A program made the translations under genes and the position numbers. This document shows positions 1 through 6,093 of a stretch of 8,443 nucleotides of DNA, piece by piece. Source of the DNA: Flavobacteriales bacterium (GTDB taxonomy: Bacteria > Bacteroidota > Bacteroidia > Flavobacteriales > Flavobacteriaceae); the NCBI GenBank assembly GCA_027065935.1, contig JAMONI010000279.1, positions 1-8,443 of the forward strand. The letters run 5' to 3'. The notes beneath the pieces were generated by a model. The model worked only from the letters and a program-made list of their open reading frames with translations. It ran no database searches and was not told the origin of the DNA. How positions within the stretch are numbered: position 1 is the stretch's first letter; each line of letters begins with the position of its first letter.

Positions 1-1
1 G

Positions 2-568
2 CATACGCCCTACGGAGCATCCAAATTTTTGGCCGAAATGGAAGTATGGCGCGGTTTTCAGGAAGGCTTGCAAGGCGCCGTAATCAATCCGTCCGTAATT
101 ATAGGACCGGGATTTTGGAATTCGGGATTCGGAAACGTAGTAAGCAGGATGGCGCGCGGCAAAATGCCTTTTTACGTAACGGCCAAAACGGGATTTGTGG
201 ATGTGGACGACGTGGTCCGAATCATGTGGAAGCTTTACGAAAAAAAAGTTGTACATCAACGCTTTGTTGTTAATGCCGAAAACAGAAAGTTTGACGAAAT
301 CTTGTTTCGCTTGGCCGAACTCCTGAAGGTGAATCCGCCCCGGTACAAATTAACCGAAGGCTTCGCCAACTGGATACGACTCCTGACGATTCCCCTGACC
401 GTATGGCCGGGAAAAGGCAAACTGTGGGACAAAGCCGCTTTGAACGCCTTGTTTGAAGACACGGAATATGACAACGCACAAATCGTAAACCTGCTCGATT
501 ACCGGTTTATACCTGTCGAAAAAAGCCTGCAAAAACTCGTGCAACATTACTTGAGGCATACATCATAA
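2..568 (+). CDS. NAD(P)-dependent epimerase/reductase, extended SDR family, C-terminal part (5' end outside window)
   Basis: The frame is open from base 2 to a TAA at 566-568, giving 188 residues of a protein whose N-terminus, including the Rossmann glycine motif, lies before the window. The first residues read HTPYGASK, which contains the SDR catalytic pair YxxxK (Tyr at bases 11-13, Lys at 23-25). About 25 residues later comes NPSVIIGPG, the substrate-loop motif of extended SDRs, and then GFVDVDDVV, which matches the conserved region of dihydroflavonol-reductase-like and epimerase members. By family the protein is a cytosolic NAD(P)-dependent oxidoreductase or epimerase acting on a sugar nucleotide, sterol-like or other carbonyl substrate. 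The substrate cannot be read from this fragment. The usual family length of about 320-340 residues implies that roughly 140 residues are missing. The internal TTG or ATG codons at 29 and 38 should not be taken as starts, because they would cut off the active site. Confidence 0.88.
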   Translation, partial: HTPYGASKFLAEMEVWRGFQEGLQGAVINPSVIIGPGFWNSGFGNVVSRMARGKMPFYVTAKTGFVDVDDVVRIMWKLYEKKVVHQRFVVNAENRKFDEILFRLAELLKVNPPRYKLTEGFANWIRLLTIPLTVWPGKGKLWDKAALNALFEDTEYDNAQIVNLLDYRFIPVEKSLQKLVQHYLRHTS

Positions 569-587
569 ATGTCTTTTTTCTTTACGG

Positions 588-605
588 TTGATTTTTACAT
601 ATTTG
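588..605 (+). promoter_or_regulatory. Possible weak Bacteroidetes-type promoter before the acyl-CoA dehydrogenase
   Basis: The 52-bp gap after the SDR gene is AT-rich. CATATTTG at 598-605 differs from the Bacteroidetes -7 box TAnnTTTG only in its first base and lies 15 bp before the ATG at 621. A TTG at 588-590 is too close to be a proper -33 element (7 bp rather than about 19). Transcription could equally read through from the SDR gene, since no terminator is visible between them. This is a weak pattern match only. Confidence 0.22.
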
Positions 606-620
606 CATAAAACCGAAATT

Positions 621-1820
621 ATGGCAACCGATATGTTTAAACATCCCGACTATTATTTGGTGGACGAATTACTGTCCGAAGAACATAAACTGGTACGTGA
701 CGCCACGCGCGAATGGGTCAAGAGAGCCGTCTCCCCCGTCATTGAAGAATATGCCCGAAAATCGGAATTTCCCAAGCATCTTTTGAAGGAAATGGCCGAA
801 ATCGGAGCTTTCGGTCCCTTTATCCCCGAAGAATACGGAGGCGCAGGCTTGGACTATATATCTTACGGATTGATGATGCAGGAATTGGAACGGGGAGATT
901 CCGGAATCCGGTCCACGGCTTCGGTGCAATCTTCTTTGGTGATGTATCCTATTTGGAAGTTCGGCACGGAAGAACAAAAAAGGAAATTCCTGCCCCGGTT
1001 GGCTTCGGCCGAAATTATAGGATGTTTCGGACTCACCGAACCCAACCACGGGTCGGATCCGGGAAGTATGGAAACCAAATTCGTTGACAAAGGCGACCAC
1101 TACTTGCTCAACGGTGCCAAAATGTGGATTTCCAACGCCCCCTTTGCCGATCTGGCCGTCGTGTGGGCCAAAAACGAAGAAGGACGTATCAAAGGATTGC
1201 TCGTAGAAAGAGGAACGGAGGGCTTTTCCACTCCCGAAACGCATAATAAATGGTCCTTGAGAACTTCCGCCACCGGTGAACTGATTTTCGATAATGTCAA
1301 AGTTCCTAAAGAAAATCTGCTTCCCGGCGCCGACGGGTTGCGCGCTCCTTTGATGTGCTTGGATTCGGCACGCTACGGTATTGCTTGGGGCACGCTGGGG
1401 GCGGCCATGGACGCTTACGATACGGCTTTGCGCTACGCCTTGGAACGGCACCAATTCGGACGGCCCATAGCCGCTTTTCAATTACAACAAAAAAAATTGG
1501 CCGAAATGATTACCGAAATCACCAAAGCCCAACTTTTGGCTTGGCGCTTGGGTACTTTGATGAACGAAGGTAGGGCCACGCCCGCACAAATCTCCATGGC
1601 CAAACGAAACAATACGTATATCGCTTGGGACATTGTTCGACAAGCCCGCCAGATGTTGGGAGCTATGGGCATTACCGGCGAATATCCTTTGATGCGGCAT
1701 ATGATGAACTTGGAATCCGTAATCACCTATGAAGGTACTCATGATATCCACCTCCTGATCACCGGGCATGATATTACCGGTATTCAGGCTTTTCGTTGCG
1801 GAGAAAAAAAGAAAAAATAA
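621..1820 (+). CDS. gcdH: Acyl-CoA dehydrogenase, glutaryl-CoA dehydrogenase-like
   Basis: The protein has 399 residues, a normal length for a soluble FAD-dependent acyl-CoA dehydrogenase. Glutaryl-CoA dehydrogenase oxidises and decarboxylates glutaryl-CoA to crotonyl-CoA in lysine and tryptophan breakdown, passing electrons to ETF. From memory the sequence follows human GCDH closely: ELERGDSGIRSTASVQSSLV (88-107), CFGLTEPNHGSDPGSMET (135-152), SLRTSATGE (212-220), ARYGIAWG (250-257) and a C-terminal TYEGTHDIH. Glu371 in TYEGTHDIH is the expected catalytic base (Glu370 of mature human GCDH). Arg97 in GIRS matches Arg94, which is characteristic of the glutaryl-CoA enzyme and contacts the substrate. 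I chose the ATG at 621 because an upstream in-frame TTG at 588 would add 11 residues with no family counterpart and would overlap the putative promoter. There is no ETF or other lysine-degradation gene nearby, so the exact substrate is inferred. The C-terminus ends GEKKKK, encoded in the A-rich stretch that leads into the terminator. Confidence 0.9.
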   Translation: MATDMFKHPDYYLVDELLSEEHKLVRDATREWVKRAVSPVIEEYARKSEFPKHLLKEMAEIGAFGPFIPEEYGGAGLDYISYGLMMQELERGDSGIRSTASVQSSLVMYPIWKFGTEEQKRKFLPRLASAEIIGCFGLTEPNHGSDPGSMETKFVDKGDHYLLNGAKMWISNAPFADLAVVWAKNEEGRIKGLLVERGTEGFSTPETHNKWSLRTSATGELIFDNVKVPKENLLPGADGLRAPLMCLDSARYGIAWGTLGAAMDAYDTALRYALERHQFGRPIAAFQLQQKKLAEMITEITKAQLLAWRLGTLMNEGRATPAQISMAKRNNTYIAWDIVRQARQMLGAMGITGEYPLMRHMMNLESVITYEGTHDIHLLITGHDITGIQAFRCGEKKKK

Positions 1821-1821
1821 A

Positions 1822-1848
1822 AAAAGTCCCGGACTTGCCGGGACTTTT
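1822..1848. terminator. Bidirectional Rho-independent terminator between convergent genes
   Basis: This is a perfect 11-bp inverted repeat, AAAAGTCCCGG at 1822-1832 and its complement at 1838-1848, with a 5-base loop (ACTTG). On the plus strand the stem runs into four T residues. On the minus strand it is followed by a longer T-rich tract, the complement of the A-run at about 1804-1825, so it should stop the lipoprotein operon at least as well as the dehydrogenase. A second short inverted repeat, GCTTT/AAAGC (1849-1853 and 1859-1863, loop ATGAT), follows directly and fills most of the rest of the gap. Confidence 0.88.
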
Positions 1849-1867
1849 GCTTTATGATAAAGCACCC

Positions 1868-2716
1868 TTATTGCAAATAAACCGTCCGGGTTTGCCCGTT
1901 GGGCAGGGTTAGAGTGGCTTCATCGTCGCACGTGCCGTTGCCGAAATCCAATTCGTAGCGGTCGCCGTCAAAGACAATTTCCATTACTCCGCTAACAATC
2001 CACCGACAACTCATTTCTCGGCGTAACGGAGTTAACACGCTTATTTCGTATTCATCGCCGTTCCTTTGCATCACGTGCCAATTTCCCGTAATAAGAAACA
2101 CGTCGTCCGAACGGGTGGGTGTCTGATATCCTTCCGTCCACTCCCTTGTTCGAATGCCTTCTCTCGATGCCGTGTCTCCGTTAGGCCAAGTCAGTTCCAA
2201 ATCGAAACTTACGGTGGACTCGGGATGTCCGTTGGCATTAGTCCAAGTCCGGGTGCGGGTAAACGAACCTTCTATATGCACGTTATCCACGTAAAAGTTT
2301 TCAAAACTTACGTTGACCGCATAAGAAGCCGATTGCACATCCAAATATTTTTGTATGTGAACGGTACCGGCATATACGTGACCGTTGGGCATTTGACAAC
2401 CGTTAGGGTCAAAAATCAAATCCACATACAGTGTGTCGCCACTTGCGTGATGGTTTACCGTTACACAAGACGGCATGGGATGACTTGCCGCTTGATAAGA
2501 CGACAATTCCACGCTACCGGGACGCGAACTTGTATTCATTCCGTCCACCCATCCCGTTATGTCTTCAATCACATCTTCCGACAACAGGTCGGATTTGATC
2601 ATCAACCCGATTTCTTCGTCACCGAGTTCTTCTGCGCTCTTGGGTGTCTTTTTACACGATTGCGTTATGCCGAGCGTCAGCAACAAGCTCAAGGTAAATA
2701 TCCAAATCTTTTTCAT
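1868..2716 (-). CDS. Uncharacterised Bacteroidetes lipoprotein
   Basis: The protein has 282 residues. The N-terminus has a KK charge, a hydrophobic stretch and a lipobox-like TQSC with Cys21 as the likely lipidated residue, so it is probably an envelope lipoprotein. The mature part starts with an acidic, probably helical segment (about 28-60). The rest is rich in alternating polar and hydrophobic residues, suggesting a mostly beta fold. Four further cysteines (84, 107, 237, 263) could form two disulfides. Two stretches, RTREWTEGYQTP (189-200) followed by DDVFLITG (204-211), and CRWIVSG...LDFGNGTCDDEATLTLPNG (237-274), match a recurring pattern I recall from unannotated Bacteroidetes lipoproteins. 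I know no function or named domain for it. It starts 12 bp after the stop of the upstream membrane-protein gene, so the two are very likely co-translated, and it ends just before the convergent terminator. Confidence 0.8.
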   Translation of the reverse strand: MKKIWIFTLSLLLTLGITQSCKKTPKSAEELGDEEIGLMIKSDLLSEDVIEDITGWVDGMNTSSRPGSVELSSYQAASHPMPSCVTVNHHASGDTLYVDLIFDPNGCQMPNGHVYAGTVHIQKYLDVQSASYAVNVSFENFYVDNVHIEGSFTRTRTWTNANGHPESTVSFDLELTWPNGDTASREGIRTREWTEGYQTPTRSDDVFLITGNWHVMQRNGDEYEISVLTPLRREMSCRWIVSGVMEIVFDGDRYELDFGNGTCDDEATLTLPNGQTRTVYLQ

Positions 2717-2728
2717 AGCACGGAATTT

Positions 2729-3043
2729 TTATGGTTCATACTCAATGATTTCGGTATCTATTAAAAGGTATTCGTCGATCACTTCGTCGGGAATGTCCGT
2801 CAAATCGACCGAAGTATCCGCATATTTTCCCGCATAGTGATCGGGCCGGTTAACAATCCGGTATGCGGGATACCATATCAAGGCAAGCAAAAACAGTGCC
2901 AATGCGATTTTGTAAGCAAACGGATAGTTTTGTTTCTTGCGTGAGCTTCGCTGTAGCAAAACGTCAGGAAGTTTTTCAAAATACCCATCGGGAATGCCGT
3001 AGTGCTTACGGAAATGCTCGTTAAACGGATATTTTTCCTGCAT
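2729..3043 (-). CDS. Small single-pass membrane protein, Bacteroidetes type
   Basis: This protein of 104 residues has no signal peptide. It has an N-terminal cytosolic part of about 40 residues, a basic patch (RSSRKK, 32-37), one hydrophobic segment at about 43-61, and an acidic C-terminal tail that should lie in the periplasm. The N-terminal pattern IPDGYFEKLPDVLLQR (17-32) and the tail pattern of the type IxDEYLLxD are features I recall from small Bacteroidetes membrane proteins often encoded beside ECF sigma factors. An anti-sigma-like or membrane-stress role is therefore possible, but no sigma factor gene is present here. The start at 3043 follows an A-rich leader without a Shine-Dalgarno site. 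The 79-bp gap to the ChaN gene upstream (3044-3122) is AT-rich and shows no convincing promoter or terminator. The next gene follows after 12 bp. Confidence 0.75.
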   Translation of the reverse strand: MQEKYPFNEHFRKHYGIPDGYFEKLPDVLLQRSSRKKQNYPFAYKIALALFLLALIWYPAYRIVNRPDHYAGKYADTSVDLTDIPDEVIDEYLLIDTEIIEYEP

Positions 3044-3122
3044 AAGTTTGTTTTTGTATTTTGGATGCAGGTGGTATCGAAAGGTTTAATCGAATAGGTT
3101 TATAACGATTTTTTCGATATTT

Positions 3123-3989
3123 TTAATAAGATTTGGGAAAGGTTTCGTCGGTGATGATGATAAAATCGGCGGTGTGTTTTAATTCGGGGTCGAATTTGCG
3201 GATGTCTTTTTGAGAAACGACTTCGACGGTCAGGATTTTTATACCGGGTTTTAACCGGCGCAAATACCAAATGATGCCTTGGTCGAATGCGGAATGATAA
3301 CTTCCGTTATAATGGATGAACGTATGGCCGTCTTTGAGGTTTTCGGCAATAGAGTGCGCCATGGTGGCATCTTTGACGGCTTGTGCCTTGGGCAGGTTGG
3401 GATTGGTATGTCCGTGTGCTTTCATCATCTCGAGCATCCGGCGGTATTGTGACAGCGTGGAATCGTAAGCTACGGGCAGGGGCATTATCCATTGTTTTTC
3501 CTTTTTGCTCAAACTGTCCAGTGCACCGAATCCTTTTTTATAAACCAGCGAGGCATACCGGCGCGGAATGTTGGTGGCTATGAAGGGTAACCGGTGTTTG
3601 CGGGCAAAATCCACCAAGGGCTTGTAATCTTTTTCAAAGTTGGGCCACAACCGTGCCAAGCTGTCCAATTGTTTTTCATCGATTTCGCCCGAAACGTACC
3701 GTGTCAGTGCTTCCTGATTATCACGTTCGAACATTTCGGCGCCCAGTATGATTTTTCCGTTTTTGATTCGGTACATATCGGCGGTGAGTTTCAGTTCGAG
3801 CCAGTGGGCTATGGTGTTGTTATGTTCTTCGCCGAAAAAAATCACGTCGGCCCGGGCGGCGCTTTTCAGCAACTTTTTGTAGGAAGTTTTTTTTCCTTTG
3901 GCGTTATATATCAGAAAAGGTTTGGCCTCTTGTCCTCTTAATAAAGGAACAAATAGCAGCAGGATAACGGTTGAAAAAATGAATCTCAT
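3123..3989 (-). CDS. ChaN-family exported protein (putative haem-binding, Cofac_haem_bdg fold)
   Basis: The protein has 288 residues. The N-terminal hydrophobic segment (3-17) ends in LLRGQEAKP, which fits a Sec signal peptide cleaved near residue 20. There is no cysteine there, so unlike many ChaN proteins it does not look like a lipoprotein. The family signature is clear: FFGEEHNNTIAHWLE (51-65, with His56 and His62), GAEMFER (83-89), AQAVKDATMAHSI (202-214) and HYNGSYHSAFDQGIIWYL (226-243). ChaN of Campylobacter jejuni is an iron-regulated lipoprotein that binds two cofacial haems as a dimer. For this homologue haem binding and a role in iron uptake are inferred from family alone. The ATG at 3989 overlaps the stop of the LysM gene as ATGA, which indicates translational coupling. 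No TonB receptor or haem transporter gene is in the window. Confidence 0.85.
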   Translation of the reverse strand: MRFIFSTVILLLFVPLLRGQEAKPFLIYNAKGKKTSYKKLLKSAARADVIFFGEEHNNTIAHWLELKLTADMYRIKNGKIILGAEMFERDNQEALTRYVSGEIDEKQLDSLARLWPNFEKDYKPLVDFARKHRLPFIATNIPRRYASLVYKKGFGALDSLSKKEKQWIMPLPVAYDSTLSQYRRMLEMMKAHGHTNPNLPKAQAVKDATMAHSIAENLKDGHTFIHYNGSYHSAFDQGIIWYLRRLKPGIKILTVEVVSQKDIRKFDPELKHTADFIIITDETFPKSY

Positions 3990-5332
3990 CGCAACTTGAT
4001 TTTTTGTCCCACCCGTATGGTATTGTTTTTCAACCCGTTGAGTTTCTTGAGTTTTTCGATGGAAATGCCGTATTTTACGTGAATGCGGTATAGGGTTTCG
4101 CCGGGTTGCACGATGTGGTATTCGGGTGTTCCGGTTTCGGTTGAAACGGGTTCGGTGCCGGTTTCTTTTTCGGTTTTTTCTTCTTCGGGTTTTGTTCCGG
4201 TCAGTTCTTTGACAAGGGGAATTTTGAGATGTTGTCCCACGGTGATGCTATGGTCGGGAAGATTGTTGGCTTCCACGATGTCTTCAACCGGCACTTTATA
4301 CATTTGGGAAATTTTAAACAGGGTTTCTTGCGGTTGAACGGTATGTACCAAAAACCCGGTTACTTTTTTGGTAAACTTCGGACGGGTTGCTTCGGTTTTT
4401 TCCTTTTGTTCTTCCGTTTGGTCTTCGGTAATTGTCGCTTCCCGGCTTATTTTTTCTTTAATGTCGGTCGGCTTGTTTTCGTGTCCGGTTTCCGTCTTAT
4501 CCGTGCCGCCGGCAAGCATTTCTTCATCCGTGTTGATATTTTCGGTGTTTTCGGGCGGTAGTTTCAATACTAAGATTTGTCCTTCGTAAATATCGAAATC
4601 CACCAGATTGTTCATTTCTTTGATTTCCTTGACGGGGATATTGAATTTTTTGGCAATGGTATAGAGGGTTTCGCCGGGTTTTACTTCGTAAATGATTTTT
4701 TCTCTGCCGTTTTGATGGTTTTCTTGGGCGATGTTTTCTTCCTTGATGTTCATTTTTTTGAGGACTTCTTCGTCCAATTCATAGAGTTTGTATTTTTCTA
4801 TCAGGTAAATAAGTTTGGAAGGATAACTCGGGTCGGTGGCGTAGCCAGCTTTTTTCAATCCCTTGGCCCAAGCTTCATAGTCGGTGGGGGGTAAGCGGAA
4901 CAGGAATGCATACCGCCTTCTTTGGGCTAAAAATTTGGAATGGTCCCTGAAGGATTCGGAGGCGGATTTGTATTTCCTAAAGCATTCGTTTTTGTGGTCG
5001 TCGTCTTTGTAAACCTTGGGGCCGTCCCAATTGTCGGCACATTTAATACCGAAATGGTTATTGGCATAGCGGGCCAGATAGCTCGTTCCCGAAGCCGATT
5101 CCAAAATGCCTTGTGCCATAGTGATACTGGCCGGAATGCCGTAATCCCGCATTTCCTGTTGCGCCGTTTTTTTATATTTGGCTATATACTTTAAGGTTTG
5201 AACATCGGAATTCTTAACGGTAGCGGTTTTGTCTTTTTTTCCCGGAGCAGAAGCAACCTTCTTGCTCGAACCGCAAGCATTCAACAAAAAAAACGACGAT
5301 ACCAAAAAAAGGGCAATGCTGATGCGTTTCAT
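3986..5332 (-). CDS. Peptidoglycan hydrolase lipoprotein: GH73 glucosaminidase domain plus three LysM domains
   Basis: The protein has 448 residues. It begins with a lipoprotein signal ending LLNAC (Cys20), so it is probably anchored in the envelope with its domains in the periplasm. Residues about 45-195 form a GH73 mannosyl-glycoprotein endo-beta-N-acetylglucosaminidase domain. The motif AQGILESASGTS carries the probable catalytic Glu78, followed by NNHFGIKC (91-98) and the Y-x-S-x-x-ESFRDHSKFL region (121-135). Three LysM peptidoglycan-binding repeats follow at about 213-256, 328-371 and 404-447, each with a (Q/K)PxETL(Y/F)xI core. The linkers at about 257-326 and 374-402 are acidic, rich in Glu, Lys and Thr, and probably disordered. 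The expected action is cleavage of glycan strands between GlcNAc and MurNAc during wall remodelling or cell separation. The start at 5332 gives an intact signal peptide. The gene is 49 bp from the preceding synthase and overlaps ChaN by 4 bp. Confidence 0.93.
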   Translation of the reverse strand: MKRISIALFLVSSFFLLNACGSSKKVASAPGKKDKTATVKNSDVQTLKYIAKYKKTAQQEMRDYGIPASITMAQGILESASGTSYLARYANNHFGIKCADNWDGPKVYKDDDHKNECFRKYKSASESFRDHSKFLAQRRRYAFLFRLPPTDYEAWAKGLKKAGYATDPSYPSKLIYLIEKYKLYELDEEVLKKMNIKEENIAQENHQNGREKIIYEVKPGETLYTIAKKFNIPVKEIKEMNNLVDFDIYEGQILVLKLPPENTENINTDEEMLAGGTDKTETGHENKPTDIKEKISREATITEDQTEEQKEKTEATRPKFTKKVTGFLVHTVQPQETLFKISQMYKVPVEDIVEANNLPDHSITVGQHLKIPLVKELTGTKPEEEKTEKETGTEPVSTETGTPEYHIVQPGETLYRIHVKYGISIEKLKKLNGLKNNTIRVGQKIKLR

Positions 5333-5361
5333 AATTTATTTTTTGATCACTTATTTTTTTT

Positions 5362-5369
5362 CAAAAATA
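5362..5369 (-). promoter_or_regulatory. Putative -7 box for the LysM/ChaN operon
   Basis: Read on the minus strand, the sequence is TATTTTTG, an exact match to the Bacteroidetes -7 consensus TAnnTTTG, placed 29 bp before the LysM start codon in the 49-bp AT-rich gap. A proper -33 TTTG is not seen; only TTAC lies about 17 bp upstream. A match in such AT-rich DNA can arise by chance. If real, the LysM and ChaN genes can be transcribed independently of the synthase. Confidence 0.4.
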
Positions 5370-5381
5370 CGGAATTTAATT

Positions 5382-6074
5382 TTATTGTAACATTTTTTCT
5401 AACATCGTTCCGATAACGACCACGTTAGCGCCGGCGTCCCAGAGCGCTTGAATTTTTTCTTTGGATCCGACCCCGCCACCTACGATAAGGGGAATATCGA
5501 TTTGTGATTTCACCTCTCGGACAACGGATTCGGGCACCGTTTGCCGGGCGCCGCTTCCGGTTTCGAGATATACGGCTTGCATCCCCATGTATTGTCCGGC
5601 TAAGGCCGTTGCACTAATCAGATCGGGTTTGTCGGCCGGGAGCGGAAGGCTTTGGGTGACATATTGCACGGTGGTTATTTTTCCGCCGTCAATGAGCAAA
5701 TAGGCCGTCGGAATGACACGGATACCCGAGCGTTTGATCCCGGGGGCCGCTTTGACTTGCTGGCCGATCAAATATTCGGGATTACGCCCCGAAAGCAGGC
5801 TTAAAAATAACAGTGCGTCCGCTTGGGATGATATTTGGGTGTGGTCGCCGGGAAAAATGATTACCGGCAAATCGTAAAGTTGTTTTAACCGGCGCACGGT
5901 TTGGTCGAAACTCTGCGAGGAAAGAAAACTTCCGCCTACAAAAAAATAAGAAGGAGAAAATTCTTCTATTAAAGAACCGGTGAGCGGAGACGGAGAATTG
6001 TCGAACTTGTCGGGGTCGATTAAAAATGCGATTTCTTTTTTATCGGTGCCGAAAAAGGGCGGTTCATTCCACAT
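5382..6074 (-). CDS. Geranylgeranylglyceryl (heptaprenylglyceryl) phosphate synthase, GGGPS/PcrB family
   Basis: The protein has 230 residues, the normal length for this TIM-barrel family. It joins a polyprenyl diphosphate to sn-glycerol-1-phosphate to make the first ether bond of archaeal-type lipids; Bacteroidetes carry a group II version. Visible motifs in order are LIDPDK (18-23, near the Mg/diphosphate site), VGGSF (46-50), FPGDHTQIS (74-82), LSLLSGRNPEYLIGQQV (91-107), IPTAYLLIDGG (121-131), YLETGSGA (169-176), the glycerol-phosphate-binding GGGVGS (199-204) and IGT (221-223). The start at 6074 gives a short N-terminus before the first barrel strand and lies 19 bp from the divergent holB start. 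Prenyl chain length cannot be told by eye. Bacillus PcrB uses a C35 donor, while characterised Bacteroidetes enzymes are, as I recall, geranylgeranyl-specific. No glycerol-1-phosphate dehydrogenase or downstream ether-lipid gene is in the window. Confidence 0.93.
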   Translation of the reverse strand: MWNEPPFFGTDKKEIAFLIDPDKFDNSPSPLTGSLIEEFSPSYFFVGGSFLSSQSFDQTVRRLKQLYDLPVIIFPGDHTQISSQADALLFLSLLSGRNPEYLIGQQVKAAPGIKRSGIRVIPTAYLLIDGGKITTVQYVTQSLPLPADKPDLISATALAGQYMGMQAVYLETGSGARQTVPESVVREVKSQIDIPLIVGGGVGSKEKIQALWDAGANVVVIGTMLEKMLQ

Positions 6075-6089
6075 AAAATCGTAATTTTA
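6074..6089. promoter_or_regulatory. Inverted repeat in the 19-bp divergent gap between the GGGPS and holB genes
   Basis: TAAAAT (6074-6079) and ATTTTA (6084-6089) form a perfect 6-bp inverted repeat with spacer CGTA, filling almost the whole intergenic space. TAATTTTA at 6082-6089 is one base from a -7 box (TAnnTTTG) facing holB, but it would leave almost no leader. For the synthase, a minus-strand TAAATTG-like box lies inside the first codons of holB, with a TTG about 20 bp further upstream. Overlapping divergent promoters, or an operator between them, are possible. The short AT-rich palindrome may also be chance. Confidence 0.3.
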
Positions 6090-6093
6090 CGCC

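Noticed and set aside
588..620. Upstream TTG start extending the acyl-CoA dehydrogenase by 11 residues
   Set aside because: The extra residues match nothing in the family; the ATG at 621 is the better start and leaves room for a promoter.
669..1481. Long open frame on the minus strand (270 codons) opposite the acyl-CoA dehydrogenase
   Set aside because: It lies wholly antisense to a clear enzyme gene, shows no recognisable domain and has the skewed composition of a shadow frame.
2066..2764. Open frame on the plus strand (232 codons) opposite the lipoprotein
   Set aside because: The minus-strand frame has a lipoprotein signal, a tight operon junction and family motifs; the plus frame has none.
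3091..3122. Possible hairpin or terminator between the ChaN gene and the small membrane-protein gene
   Set aside because: Only a 3-4 bp AT-rich self-complementarity around an oligo-T run is seen; there is no GC-rich stem.
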